A DNA stretch of 36,503 bases from Planctomycetota bacterium. GTDB taxonomy: Bacteria; Planctomycetota; UBA1135; UBA2386. Numbering within the stretch: position 1 is the first letter of the stretch; every line of letters starts with the position of its first letter. The notes below the pieces were generated by a model, which saw nothing but the letters and a program-made list of their open reading frames with translations, did not search any database and was not told the DNA's origin. Location of the stretch: assembly GCA_027621295.1 (NCBI GenBank), contig JAQCBR010000030.1, forward strand, positions 1 through 36,503, read 5' to 3'. The translations under genes were made by a program, and so were the position numbers. Below are positions 10,039-19,155 of this stretch, one piece after another.

Positions 10039-11400
10039 ATGCCCCGGCCATCCATGCAGGACGCTGCCGAAACACAGGTCGCCCGCCTCGGCGAGCCACG
10101 CTTTCCCTCGCCGCTGCCGGCGCGCGGCTTCCGCTGCGTCGACGAAGCCCAGCGAGTCCTGGTCCACGCCGACACGCAGGACATCGCCGCCGACATCGCG
10201 GCCGGGCGGATGCCGCCGTCCTTCGAACTCGCCGGACCGCGCTCGTCCCTCTACTTCCCGCCGACCGACGTCTCCGCCGGAATCGTCACCTGCGGCGGCC
10301 TGTGCCCGGGCCTGAACGACGTGATCCGCGGGCTCGTCCTGACGCTGTGGCACCACTACGGGGTCCGCCGCATCCTCGGCTTCCGCTACGGCTACCAGGG
10401 TATGTCGTCGAATCGCCAGTATCCGGCGATGCCACTCGACCCGGTCGCCGTCGCGAACATCCACGAGACGGGCGGAACGATCCTGGGGTCGTCGCGCGGG
10501 CCGCAGGACGTCGACGACATGGTCGAGACGCTGCAGCGCGACCGCATCGACATGCTGTTCGTCATCGGCGGCGACGGCTCGCTGCGCGGCGCACATGGAC
10601 TCGCACGCCGACTGACCGAGCGCCACGTGCCGATCTCCGTGGTCGGCATCCCGAAGACGATCGACAACGACATCGAGTGGGTCGTGCGGTCGTTCGGCTT
10701 CTCGACCGCCGTCGAGGCTGCAGGAGCTGCGATCGACGGCGCGCACGTCGAAGCGAAGGGAGCGCTCAACGGCATCGGCATCGTCAAGCTGATGGGCAGA
10801 CACGCCGGCTTCATCGCCTCGCACGCCACTCTGTCGAACAGCGACGTGAACTTCTGCCTCGTGCCCGAGTTCCCCTGCCAGCTGGAGGGCCCGCGCGGCC
10901 TGTTCCACGCCCTGGAGCTCCGCATGTCACGACGCCAGCACGCGGTCATCGCGGTGGCGGAGGGATTCGGCCAGGACCTGCTCAGCGACGGCTCGAACAC
11001 GGAGCGTGACGCGTCCGGCAACGTGAAGCTCGGCGACATCGGCACCTACCTCCGCGACCGCATCGGCGAGCACTTCCGCAAGCTCGACGTGCCCGTCACC
11101 ATCAAGTACATCGACCCGAGCTACCTGATCCGTGGGATCCCCGCCAACGCGATGGATTCCGAGCTCTGCGTGGTCCTCGCCCAGCACGCGGTCCACGCAG
11201 CGATGTCGGGTCGCACCGACGTGATGATGGGCTGGTGGCACCACCGCTACACGCACGTCCCGATTCCGATGGCGGTCCGCGGCCGCCGTCGGCTCGAACC
11301 TGATTCCCCGGTCTGGCAGCGCGTCCTCGAGACGACCGGTCAGGCCGACCTGCTCGACTTCACCACCGAGGCCTCCGAGACCGAGGCCGCCCTCCCATGA
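10039..11400 (+). CDS. 6-phosphofructokinase (plant/trypanosome-like group)
   Basis: A 453-residue phosphofructokinase, larger than the 320-residue E. coli PfkA. It has an N-terminal extension of about 90 residues before [11 protein letters not shown]. Motifs include [16 protein letters not shown] at 177-181, P-K-T-I-D-N-D at 205-211 (catalytic Asp209) and M-G-R-H-A-G-F. In this superfamily, Gly in the fourth position of G-G-D-G favours ATP, while Asp marks pyrophosphate enzymes. The Lys in P-K-T-I-D-N-D occurs in pyrophosphate enzymes and in plant/trypanosome ATP enzymes. I predict ATP as donor. An alternative ATG lies at 10054; neither has a clear ribosome-binding site. The stop overlaps the aldolase start (ATGA, 11397-11400), so the two are co-translated. 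Confidence 0.93.
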   Translation: MPRPSMQDAAETQVARLGEPRFPSPLPARGFRCVDEAQRVLVHADTQDIAADIAAGRMPPSFELAGPRSSLYFPPTDVSAGIVTCGGLCPGLNDVIRGLVLTLWHHYGVRRILGFRYGYQGMSSNRQYPAMPLDPVAVANIHETGGTILGSSRGPQDVDDMVETLQRDRIDMLFVIGGDGSLRGAHGLARRLTERHVPISVVGIPKTIDNDIEWVVRSFGFSTAVEAAGAAIDGAHVEAKGALNGIGIVKLMGRHAGFIASHATLSNSDVNFCLVPEFPCQLEGPRGLFHALELRMSRRQHAVIAVAEGFGQDLLSDGSNTERDASGNVKLGDIGTYLRDRIGEHFRKLDVPVTIKYIDPSYLIRGIPANAMDSELCVVLAQHAVHAAMSGRTDVMMGWWHHRYTHVPIPMAVRGRRRLEPDSPVWQRVLETTGQADLLDFTTEASETEAALP

Positions 11401-12449
11401 CCAAGATCCACGACCTGCTCGGCGCCGAAGCCGACGATCTCCTCGGCTACGAGGCCAAGGGTTTCTCGAAGGACTCCATCCACGTGCCGGGTCCCGACTT
11501 CGTCGATCGGCAGGTCGCACTGAGCGACCGCTCGCCGCAGGTGATGCGCAACTTCCAGGCGATGCTGAACCACGGCCGCCTGGCCGGCACCGGCTACGTG
11601 TCGATCCTCCCGGTCGACCAGGGCATCGAACACACGGCCGGAGCGTCGTTCGCTCCGAACCCGATCTACTTCGACCCGGCGAGCATCGTCGAACTGGCGA
11701 TCGAGGGTGGCTGCAACGCGGTCGCGACGACGCTGGGCGTGCTCGGCTCCGTGAGCCGCCGCTACGCGCACAAGATCCCGTTCATGGTCAAGCTCAACCA
11801 CAACGAGCTGATGACCTACCCGAACAAGCACCGCCAGGTGATGTTCTCGTCGGTCGAACAGGCGTTCGATCTCGGCGCCACCGCTGTCGGAGCGACGATC
11901 TACTTCGGCTCCGAGGAGTCGATGGACGAGCTCCGCGAGGTCGCCGAAGCGTTCCAGGCCGCGCACGAGCTCGGCATGGTCACCGTCCTGTGGTGCTACC
12001 TGCGCAGCAACGGCTTCAAGGCGGACGGCGTCGACTACCACGTCTCCGCCGACATGACGGGCCAGGCGAACCACCTCGGCGCGACGATCGAGGCGGACAT
12101 CATCAAGCAGAAGCTTCCGGAGAACAACGGCGGCTTCAACGCGATCAAGTTCGCGAAGACCCACAAGAAGGTCTACAGCGACCTGACCCCGGGCGACCAC
12201 CCGATCGAGCTCTGCCGCTACCAGGTGGCGAACAACTACATGGGCCGCATCCCGCTGATCAACTCGGGCGGCGCATCGGGCGAGAACGACTTCGCCGAAG
12301 CCGCGAAGACCGCGGTCATCAACAAGCGTGCGGGCGGCATGGGCCTGATCTCGGGCCGCAAGGCGTTCCAGCGCCCGATGAAGGAGGGCGTCGAGCTCCT
12401 CCACTTGATCCAGGACGTCTACCTCGACGACTCGATCACGATCGCCTGA
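11397..12449 (+). CDS. fbaB: Class I fructose-bisphosphate aldolase (FbaB/DhnA type)
   Basis: A 350-residue DhnA-type class I aldolase that splits fructose 1,6-bisphosphate into dihydroxyacetone phosphate and glyceraldehyde 3-phosphate through a Schiff base, without metal. Supporting motifs are L-P-V-D74-Q-G-I-E-H, K132-L-N-H-N, and I-E-A-D-I-I-K237, whose lysine is the expected Schiff-base residue, followed by [11 protein letters not shown] for phosphate binding. The length equals that of E. coli FbaB as I recall it. The ATG overlaps the phosphofructokinase stop by 4 nt, so consecutive glycolytic enzymes are made together. A 76-nt gap to the next gene holds no clear terminator. Confidence 0.95.
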   Translation: MTKIHDLLGAEADDLLGYEAKGFSKDSIHVPGPDFVDRQVALSDRSPQVMRNFQAMLNHGRLAGTGYVSILPVDQGIEHTAGASFAPNPIYFDPASIVELAIEGGCNAVATTLGVLGSVSRRYAHKIPFMVKLNHNELMTYPNKHRQVMFSSVEQAFDLGATAVGATIYFGSEESMDELREVAEAFQAAHELGMVTVLWCYLRSNGFKADGVDYHVSADMTGQANHLGATIEADIIKQKLPENNGGFNAIKFAKTHKKVYSDLTPGDHPIELCRYQVANNYMGRIPLINSGGASGENDFAEAAKTAVINKRAGGMGLISGRKAFQRPMKEGVELLHLIQDVYLDDSITIA

Positions 12450-12525
12450 TCGACCGAGTCCGGGTTCCGCTGCCGCTCTCGTCCCGTTCGCGGGCGGGCC
12501 GCGGCGCCCACACCGAGCCAGTGCC

Positions 12526-13245
12526 GTGACCCGAAGCTGCGAACTGCACGTGACGTGGCTTCACGCGGCGGACGCGGACGCCGCCTTGCTCGCGGAGGCG
12601 ACGTCCTGGCTCGACGTCGCGGAGCACGACCGAGCGGGTCGCTTCGCACGAAGAGAGGACGCGACGGACTTCCTGCTGGGACGCTGGCTCGCGCGTCGCG
12701 CTCTGGCCGCAACGACCGGGACCCGTCCCGATGAGTGGAGCTTCGACCTCGGCGATCACGGGAAGCCGCTGGCTCGAGGGCCGTCCGTCCACGCACCGGC
12801 GTTCAATCTCAGCCACGGTGGAGGCCTCGTCGTCTGCGCGCTCTGCGCGACCGCCGACAGCTCGGTCGGGGTCGACGTGGAGTCGATCTCACGCCGACTT
12901 CCGGGTCGCCGCCTGGAGCGATTCTTGACCGAACGGGAGCTGCACGCCCTCGGACCGGAGTCCGGGAGCACCTTCGCCCGACGCTTCTGGCGCACGTGGA
13001 CCCTGAAGGAAGCCACGCTCAAGGCTGCCGGCACCGGCATCGCTGGAACCCTGTCGGCGGCCGAGGTGGAGCTGGCCGCCGAAGGCGGCGCGCGGGTGCG
13101 GCCGGGCGCCCCGCTGGATCGGATCGAGCTGCTCGAACTTCCGATAGCACCGACGCACTGCGCAGCCGTCGCGGTCGATGCGCCGGCACTCGACGGCGTC
13201 GAGGTCGCGTCGATCACACGCGCGGTCGTGCCTCCAGGGACGTGA
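12526..13245 (+). CDS. Sfp-type 4'-phosphopantetheinyl transferase
   Basis: A 239-residue enzyme predicted to move the phosphopantetheine arm of CoA to a conserved Ser of carrier proteins. It has the N-L-S-H block (94-97), G-V-D117-V-E119 for magnesium and W158-T-L-K161-E162-A...K166, all standard for the Sfp/Gsp/HetI group; the length also fits Sfp rather than the 120-residue AcpS. The start is GTG at 12526, with the first codons giving M-T-R-S-C-E-L-H-V-T. No carrier protein, NRPS or PKS gene is in the window, so its substrate lies elsewhere. It could be the cell's general enzyme for acyl carrier protein. Confidence 0.9.
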   Translation: MTRSCELHVTWLHAADADAALLAEATSWLDVAEHDRAGRFARREDATDFLLGRWLARRALAATTGTRPDEWSFDLGDHGKPLARGPSVHAPAFNLSHGGGLVVCALCATADSSVGVDVESISRRLPGRRLERFLTERELHALGPESGSTFARRFWRTWTLKEATLKAAGTGIAGTLSAAEVELAAEGGARVRPGAPLDRIELLELPIAPTHCAAVAVDAPALDGVEVASITRAVVPPGT

Positions 13246-13270
13246 CGCACCCGAAGGGCGAGCGTACGAT
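13242..13270 (+). promoter_or_regulatory. Candidate promoter for the endonuclease gene
   Basis: GTGACG (13242-13247, overlapping the stop of the preceding gene) and TACGAT (13265-13270) are separated by 17 bp and lie 27 nt before the endonuclease ATG. Match to sigma-70 consensus is partial (4/6 for each box). Confidence 0.35.
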
Positions 13271-13297
13271 TCGGGGAGTCTCCCTCCCTCCCCGCCG

Positions 13298-14575
13298 ATG
13301 CGAACCTCCCTCGTGCGCACGGCGGTCGCGCTGTACGCGTCGAGCCTCGCGCTCGTCGCCCAGGCTCCGCCTGGATACTACGCGTCCGTCGATTCCTCGT
13401 CCGCCGTCCGACTCCGCGCCACGCTGCACGCGGTGATCGACGACCACCAGCGACTCCCCTACACCGCCTCCTCGCTGGACACATGGGACGTGCTGGAGGC
13501 CGCGCAGGTCGACCCGAACTCCGCGTCGCGGATTCTCGACGTCTACCGCAACCAGTCGTTCCGGACCGTCTCGGATCGCGTGTCGGGATACAACCGGGAG
13601 CACGTGTGGCCGAAGAGCTACGGCTTCCCGAACGACGGGACGGACAACTACCCGTACACGGACTGCCACGCGCTCTGGCTGTGTGACGCCGGCTACAACA
13701 GCTCCCGCAGCAACCTTCCGTTCGACGACTGCTCTTCGGGCTGCGCCGAGTACCCGACGCTGGCCAACAACGGTATGGGCGGCGGCTCGGGAACCCACCC
13801 GGGCCAGTCCAACTGGCGTTCCGGCTCCGCGGGCGCGTTCGGGACCTGGGAGGTCTGGGCCGGACGGAAGGGCGACCTGGCCCGCGCGATCTTCTACATG
13901 GACGTCCGCTACGAGGGCGGCACGCACGGCGGCACCGGCGTCAACGAGCCGGATCTGATCGTCACCGACGACCGTTCGCTGATCGCGGCCGGCCAGTCCT
14001 CGTCCAACCGCTCGACCGCCTACATGGGCGTCCTCTCGACGCTGCTCGACTGGCACCGCGCCGACCCACCGGATGCGTTCGAACAGACGCGCAACGACGT
14101 GATCTTCGGCGCCCAGGGCAACCGCAATCCTTTCGTCGACCATCCGGAATGGATCGACTACCTGTTCGGCGGAGTCGTCCCCGGTTCGTTCACGACCTAC
14201 GGCATCGGCTGCCCGACCGGAGCCGGAATCGTCCCCGGCATCTCGTACAGCGGAAGCCTGTCGATCGGGCAGAGCCTGACGATGCTGTGCTCGGGAGCGG
14301 CATCCCTCCAGCCAGCGCTCCTGAACTTCGACATCACTGCTTCCTCGCTGCCGCTGTCACCGTTCGGACTCGGCAACTGCACGCTCCTCGCCCGCCCCGG
14401 CCTCGTCGTGGGTGCCTCCACGAACCTGTTCGGCACCGCGGCGGCGTCGCTGACGGTCCCGAACGACCTGCAGATGGTCGGATTCCGCCTCTACTCCCAG
14501 TGGGTCGTGCTCGATCCCGCCGGCGCCGGAGCAGCGACGACCCAGGGGGCCGAACTGCGGTTCGGCCGAGGCTGA
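13298..14575 (+). CDS. Secreted endonuclease I with planctomycete-type C-terminal domain
   Basis: A 425-residue exported nuclease. Residues 1-22 are a signal peptide ending A-Q-A. The endonuclease I (EndA/Bsn-type) domain spans about 28-285, with N-R-E-H102-V-W-P-K-S as the His-metal motif and T-D-C-H-A-L-W...N-S-S-R-S-N matching the second conserved block (normally D-x-H-N-L...N-x-x-R-G-N). It probably cuts DNA non-specifically outside the cell, for nutrient scavenging. Residues about 290-425 are a separate beta-rich domain opening with T-Y-G-I-G-C-P and containing L-G-N-C-T-L-L and a later G-F-R-L-Y-S-Q-W. I associate it with secreted planctomycete proteins, where its role (surface binding or sorting) is not established. 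The gene ends 20 nt before the convergent ATP-grasp gene. Confidence 0.88.
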   Translation: MRTSLVRTAVALYASSLALVAQAPPGYYASVDSSSAVRLRATLHAVIDDHQRLPYTASSLDTWDVLEAAQVDPNSASRILDVYRNQSFRTVSDRVSGYNREHVWPKSYGFPNDGTDNYPYTDCHALWLCDAGYNSSRSNLPFDDCSSGCAEYPTLANNGMGGGSGTHPGQSNWRSGSAGAFGTWEVWAGRKGDLARAIFYMDVRYEGGTHGGTGVNEPDLIVTDDRSLIAAGQSSSNRSTAYMGVLSTLLDWHRADPPDAFEQTRNDVIFGAQGNRNPFVDHPEWIDYLFGGVVPGSFTTYGIGCPTGAGIVPGISYSGSLSIGQSLTMLCSGAASLQPALLNFDITASSLPLSPFGLGNCTLLARPGLVVGASTNLFGTAAASLTVPNDLQMVGFRLYSQWVVLDPAGAGAATTQGAELRFGRG

Positions 14576-14595
14576 CCGGGAACCATCTCTCCCGA

Positions 14596-15816
14596 TCAGC
14601 GCACGAGCGTGCGGACCGTCTGCCCGATGTCGTCGAGGCAGCGGCGTAGCTCGTCGTAGTCCTCGTGACGGGCGATCAGCCAAGCGTTCGCGTGGTAGCC
14701 CGATTCGACCGGCTGGGTCGGAGTACCGGGCTCCGGGAAGTGCTCGCGGACGATCCGATCGCCGTAGCGGTCGCGGATGCGGTCGAGCCCCTCGTAGCCG
14801 CGGATCGTGCCGTCCCCTTCGGGACGGAGCGCGATCAGTCCCGCCGCGTAGCGCCGTGACGGGCGGCGGTCGGTGCCTCCATGGACGACGAGACGCGCCC
14901 ACTCCTCGTAGAGATCGAGCTCGTTCGCCGCCGAGTAGACGTCCCACATGCCGACCCCCGGAGGACGACAGCCGATCTCCGAGAACCGGAGCCCCTTCGG
15001 CCCGAAGAACCACTCCATGTGCGTCGCGGAGGTCTCCATCCCGAGTGCACCGAGCACCTTCCGCCCCATCGCCTTGAGCTCGCCGTAGCTCGGATCGTCG
15101 AGACGGTTCGTGCAGATGATCTGCGGCGAGATCCAGCGAGCCCGCATCGCCTCGAGGACGTTCGGGAAGTAGTGGCTGACGAACTCATGGACGACGCGCC
15201 CGCCGACCGAGAGCGTGTCCCAGAAACCCTCGTGTCCCTCGACCCATTCCTCGAGCGCTGCCGGAAGACCCCGGTCGAGCCCTACCTCGACGATCGCACG
15301 CTCGAGACCCGCATCGTCGTCGATGCGCAGCACACCTTTCGCTCCAGCCGCATCGAGCGGCTTCATGATCAGCGGATAGCCGACCTCACGCGCGAATCCG
15401 CGGGCGCCCTCGGGATCGGAGACGCCGGCCGAACGGGCACAGGGCACGCCCGCCTCACGCAGCTCGTGCTTCATCGCGGCCTTGTCCCGGCACAGGAACG
15501 CGGTCCGCTCCGAGGTGCCGGGTATGCCGCAGCGCGCACGCACGCGCGCAGTCGTCAGGACGTGGGACTCGACGGTCGCTTCGAGCCGATCGACCCAACC
15601 GCGCGCCTGGACGCGACGCACCGCAGCTTCGAGCTCGGCCTCGTCCGTGACCCGCTGCACGCGTTCGTAGCCGGAGAGCCACGATCGGAGCTCGGGGTCG
15701 AGCGCTTCGAGCGGACGCTCACCGATCCCGGTGACCCGCGCTCCGACCGCACGCAGCGCCCGGGTGTGCTCTCTCTGGGCCCGCGGGAACGCGGGCTCGA
15801 CCATCAGGACGTGCAT
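14596..15816 (-). CDS. ATP-grasp ligase 1
   Basis: A 406-residue ATP-grasp protein, predicted to activate a carboxylate as acyl phosphate and join it to an amine or similar nucleophile. The N-domain starts M-H-V-L-M-V-E-P-A-F-P. R-D-K-A-A-M-K near 130 opens the ATP-grasp fold, K-P-L-D-A-A-G-A-K-G is the glycine loop, E-E-W-V-E-G-H-E the adenine-contact strand, T-H-M-E-W-F a conserved block, and E-I-G-C-R-P-P-G the metal site. In that last motif the Asn of the classical E-x-N-x-R is Gly, as in some amino-acid ligases. It is a clear paralogue of the ATP-grasp genes at 17405 and 19568. Start 15816 has GGAGG 6 nt upstream. It lies 26 nt downstream of glgA in the same operon. The substrate is unknown. 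Confidence 0.88.
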   Translation of the reverse strand: MHVLMVEPAFPRAQREHTRALRAVGARVTGIGERPLEALDPELRSWLSGYERVQRVTDEAELEAAVRRVQARGWVDRLEATVESHVLTTARVRARCGIPGTSERTAFLCRDKAAMKHELREAGVPCARSAGVSDPEGARGFAREVGYPLIMKPLDAAGAKGVLRIDDDAGLERAIVEVGLDRGLPAALEEWVEGHEGFWDTLSVGGRVVHEFVSHYFPNVLEAMRARWISPQIICTNRLDDPSYGELKAMGRKVLGALGMETSATHMEWFFGPKGLRFSEIGCRPPGVGMWDVYSAANELDLYEEWARLVVHGGTDRRPSRRYAAGLIALRPEGDGTIRGYEGLDRIRDRYGDRIVREHFPEPGTPTQPVESGYHANAWLIARHEDYDELRRCLDDIGQTVRTLVR

Positions 15817-15842
15817 GCCTTGCCTCCGTGGAGTCGCCCGGA

Positions 15843-17300
15843 TCAGCCGATCAGCCGTCGGTACAGCGCGACGTAGTCCGGCCCCTGCTTCGCCCAGGAG
15901 AAGTCCTGGGTCATGCCATTCCGGATGAGCTGACGCCAACCCTCGGGGTCGTCGAACGCGCGCAGCAGCTCCTGCATGGCCGCGAGCAGCGCGTGGGAGT
16001 CGTAGTCCTCGAAGACGAAGCCGGTCCCGGTCCGCGTCGCCCGGTCGAACGGCTCCACCGTGTCCGCGAGCCCGCCCGTCTTCCGGACCAGCGGCGGAGT
16101 CCCGTAGCGCAGGCTGTACATCTGGTTCAGCCCGCAGGGCTCGAACGCGGACGGCATCAGGAACGCGTCGGAACCAGCCTCGATCCAGTGCGCGAGCTCC
16201 TCGTGGTAGCCGCGATAGATCCCGACCCGCTCCGGCATCTTGTCACGCAGCCACTGGAAGTACTCCTCGTAGCGCCCCTCACCGCTCCCGAGCACGCAGA
16301 GGCGGACCCGCGGATCGCGCATCACCACCGGAAGCACGTCGGGCAGCAGGTCGAAGCCTTTCTGACCAGTCAGCCGCGACACGATCCCGAGCACCAGCGA
16401 CCCATCGCTGGCGTCGAGGTCGAATCGCTCCAGCAGCTTCTGCTTGCAGACCGCCTTGCCCGACAGGTCATCGACCGTGTAGCGCGCGGGGATCGTCGGA
16501 TCGACCGCCGGATCCCAGGTGCCGTAGTCGACCCCGTTGACGATGCCCGTCAGCGCGCTCGCGCGGGCTCCCAGCACACCTTCGAGCCCGCGACCACCCT
16601 CCGGAGTCTGGATCTCGTGCGCGTAGGTCCGGCTCACGGTCGTGATCCAGTCCGCGTAGAGCAATCCGGTCTTCAGGAAGTTGACCTCACCCTTCGCGAG
16701 GTCCTCCTGGTGGAACGCCGAGCGGTGATCAGCGAGCCCGAGATCCCCGACGACGCGAGCCGGGAACTGCCCCTGGTAGCCGATGTTGTGGATCGTCAGG
16801 AGAGTCCGCGTCTTCGCGAAGAGCCGATCCCACGCGTAGAGCGACTTCAGGTAGAGAGGCAGGAGCCCGGTGTGCCAGTCGTTGCAGTGGATGACGTCCG
16901 GCGACCAGCCGAGCCGCTGGCAGGACTCGAGCGCGGCGCGGCACAGGAGCCCGAAGCGGATGTGCTCGTCCTCGTAGGTCGACGAGTAGATCGGCTCCCG
17001 CTCGAACATCTCCGGACAGTCGACGAAGTAGACCTTGGCCGTGCTGTCGGGCAGGGTCCCGACCCGGCAGCGGAACGTCTGCATCGAGCCGTTGAAACGC
17101 ACGCTGACCGCGGCGATCTCGGCAGCCTCCTCGCGGGGCGCGTCCTGGCGCGCGATCCTGCCGTAGAGTGGCAGGAAGATCCGCACGTCATGCCCCTCGG
17201 ACGCGAGGTAGCGACCGAGACCGGCGACGACGTCCGCGAGCCCGCCGGTCTTCGCGAACGGGGCCACCTCGGACGAGACGAGACAGATGCGGAGACTCAT
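15843..17300 (-). CDS. glgA: Glycogen (starch) synthase
   Basis: A 485-residue GT5 glycosyltransferase that extends alpha-1,4-glucan from ADP-glucose in the cytoplasm. It has the N-terminal nucleotide-sugar motif K17-T-G-G-L21-A-D-V, C-N-D-W-H-T-G-L near 140, I-V-N-G-V-D-Y-G-T-W, S-R-L-T-G-Q-K-G-F-D, and the C-terminal E-P-C-G-L-N-Q followed by a second K-T-G-G-L-A-D-T. The length is typical and the enzyme looks complete. No glgB, glgC or glgP is in the window. Instead it heads an operon with ATP-grasp ligase 1 and is divergent (104 nt) from ATP-grasp ligase 2. Start 17300 is the natural M-S-L-R-I-C-L beginning; the ribosome-binding site is weak. Confidence 0.96.
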   Translation of the reverse strand: MSLRICLVSSEVAPFAKTGGLADVVAGLGRYLASEGHDVRIFLPLYGRIARQDAPREEAAEIAAVSVRFNGSMQTFRCRVGTLPDSTAKVYFVDCPEMFEREPIYSSTYEDEHIRFGLLCRAALESCQRLGWSPDVIHCNDWHTGLLPLYLKSLYAWDRLFAKTRTLLTIHNIGYQGQFPARVVGDLGLADHRSAFHQEDLAKGEVNFLKTGLLYADWITTVSRTYAHEIQTPEGGRGLEGVLGARASALTGIVNGVDYGTWDPAVDPTIPARYTVDDLSGKAVCKQKLLERFDLDASDGSLVLGIVSRLTGQKGFDLLPDVLPVVMRDPRVRLCVLGSGEGRYEEYFQWLRDKMPERVGIYRGYHEELAHWIEAGSDAFLMPSAFEPCGLNQMYSLRYGTPPLVRKTGGLADTVEPFDRATRTGTGFVFEDYDSHALLAAMQELLRAFDDPEGWRQLIRNGMTQDFSWAKQGPDYVALYRRLIG

Positions 17301-17404
17301 GGCGGCTGCTCAGGCATGACCAACGGGCGGGAACGTGGCCCTGCCCTTGCGGGGCGTCGTCCGGACCGTTCCGATGGCCCCTGCGGTCCGGCCCGATCCT
17401 AGCC

Positions 17405-18631
17405 ATGCACCACTGCGTTTTCGCCGCCCCCTTCGCGCTCGAGAACACGCTCCGCTTCGTGCGCGCGGCGACACACGTTCCCGGCGTCCGGATCGGCGTG
17501 GTCAGCCAGGAACCGATCGAGCGCATCCCCGAGGATCTGCGCGCGCGCATCGCCGGATTCGCCCAGGTCCGCGACGCGTTGACCGGCGACGGCCTCGTCC
17601 TCGGCGTCCGCGAGCTCGAGCGGCGCTTCGGCCATCGGGTGGACTCGCTGATCGGCATCCTCGAGCAGCTCCAGGTGCCCCTCGCCGACGCCCGGGCGCG
17701 TCTGGGTCTCCCGGGAACGTCACCCGACGCAGCGCGGAACTTCCGGGACAAGGCGCGCATGAAGGAAGTGCTCCGCGCCCACGGGATTCCCTGCGCGAGG
17801 CACGCACTGGCGACGACCGACGGCGAGGCGCTCGCGAACGCGGCGACCATCGGCTACCCGCTGGTCGCCAAGCCTCCCGCCGGAGCCGGTGCCAAGAGCA
17901 CGGTCCGGGTCGAGAACCCGGAGCAGCTGCGCGCACACCTGGCGAGCTGCCCTCCGTCCGCCGCCGAGCCGCTCCTCCTCGAGGAGTTCGTCCAGGGCCG
18001 TGAGTTCTCGTTCGACTCGGTGTCGATCGCCGGACGCCACGTATTCCACTCGGTCTCGACCTACACGCCGACTCCGCTCGAGGTCGTCCAGAACCCGTGG
18101 ATCCAGTGGAACGTCCTCCTGCCCCGCGAGCTCGACTCGCCGGACTTCCGTGAGATCTTCTCGGCCGGCCCCCGCGCGCTCGACGCGCTCGGCATGCACA
18201 CCGGCATGACCCACATGGAGTGGTTCCGCCGCGACGATGGATCGATCGCAGTTTCCGAGGTCGCGGCGCGCCCGCCCGGCGCGCAGTTCACGAGCCTCCT
18301 GAGCCTCGCCCACGACACCGACTTCTACGTCGCCTGGGCGCGGCTCGTCACGCACGGGCAGTTCGAGATCCCGACGCGCAAGTATGCGGCTGGCGCGGCC
18401 TACCTGCGGGCCCAGGGCCATGGGGCGGCCGTGCAGGGCATCCGCGGGATCGACGATGTCCGCCGCGAACTCGGCGGGCTGGTCGTCGAAGCCAAGCTAC
18501 CGCGCCCCGGACAGACGCCGTCCGGCAGCTACGAGGGAGAGGGCTACGTGCTCCTGCGACACCAGGACACCTCGGTGGTGCGCGACGCGCTGCGAAGGGT
18601 CGTCGAACTCGTCCGGGTCGATCTCGGCTGA
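17405..18631 (+). CDS. ATP-grasp ligase 2
   Basis: A 408-residue paralogue of the ligases at 14596 and 19568. After an N-domain beginning M-H-H-C-V-F-A-A-P-F it shows F-R-D-K-A-R-M-K-E-V-L, K-P-P-A-G-A-G-A-K, E-E-F-V-Q-G-R-E-F-S-F-D, T-H-M-E-W-F and E-V-A-A-R-P-P-G. Here the usual metal-binding Asn of the last motif is Ala. It is predicted to be a cytoplasmic carboxylate-amine or peptide ligase; the substrate is unknown. The N-domain is the least conserved part of the three paralogues, so each probably accepts a different substrate. It is divergent from glgA with only 104 nt between them, so the two likely share a promoter region. A PGPGW-type membrane gene follows 8 nt after its stop. Confidence 0.87.
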   Translation: MHHCVFAAPFALENTLRFVRAATHVPGVRIGVVSQEPIERIPEDLRARIAGFAQVRDALTGDGLVLGVRELERRFGHRVDSLIGILEQLQVPLADARARLGLPGTSPDAARNFRDKARMKEVLRAHGIPCARHALATTDGEALANAATIGYPLVAKPPAGAGAKSTVRVENPEQLRAHLASCPPSAAEPLLLEEFVQGREFSFDSVSIAGRHVFHSVSTYTPTPLEVVQNPWIQWNVLLPRELDSPDFREIFSAGPRALDALGMHTGMTHMEWFRRDDGSIAVSEVAARPPGAQFTSLLSLAHDTDFYVAWARLVTHGQFEIPTRKYAAGAAYLRAQGHGAAVQGIRGIDDVRRELGGLVVEAKLPRPGQTPSGSYEGEGYVLLRHQDTSVVRDALRRVVELVRVDLG

Positions 18632-18639
18632 TCCCCACG

Positions 18640-19155
18640 ATGCCCCCAGTCAGCCGATCGCTGCCAGGACTCGCTGCGGCGGCCACCCGCATGTCCGACC
18701 CGCCGCACGACGGCGCGCTGGACAGGATCTACGACTACGTCCATGCCCATCCAGCGATCACGACCGCGGCCTTCGTCGCGTCGACGGTGATGTTCGTCGG
18801 CGGACTGCTGCTCGTACCCTGGCTGATCGTCCGCATGCCGTCGGACTTCTTCCTCCGTCACGACCGACCGAAGCCCTACAGGCATCCGGTCGTGCACGCA
18901 CTCGCCGTTGCGGCGCGGAACCTCATCGGCTGGCCGCTGCTGGCGCTCGGGATCGCGATGCTGGTCCTGCCGGGACAGGGACTGCTGACGATCCTCGTGG
19001 CGGTGGCGCTCGTCGACTTCCCGGGCAAACGCCGGGTCGAGCTGGCGCTCGTCCGTCAGAAGCACCTGCACCGGGGAATCGACTGGCTCCGCCACCGCGC
19101 CGGCGTGCCGCCCCTCGTGATCCCCGAGCGCGGTGCACTCAGCCGCGACGGTTGA
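18640..19155 (+). CDS. PGPGW-type integral membrane protein
   Basis: A 171-residue membrane protein with two hydrophobic regions: about 45-68 (F-V-A-S-T-V-M-F-V-G-G) and about 90-125, the latter holding L-P-G-Q-G-L-L-T-I. This matches the core of the 'putative transmembrane protein PGPGW' family, with Gln for the second Pro. The family has no established function. A second ATG at 18691 (M-S-D-P-P-H-D) would give 154 residues; I kept 18640 because it sits 8 nt after the ATP-grasp stop, but neither start has a good ribosome-binding site. The 3' end overlaps the convergent lipoprotein gene by 17 nt. Confidence 0.75.
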   Translation: MPPVSRSLPGLAAAATRMSDPPHDGALDRIYDYVHAHPAITTAAFVASTVMFVGGLLLVPWLIVRMPSDFFLRHDRPKPYRHPVVHALAVAARNLIGWPLLALGIAMLVLPGQGLLTILVAVALVDFPGKRRVELALVRQKHLHRGIDWLRHRAGVPPLVIPERGALSRDG

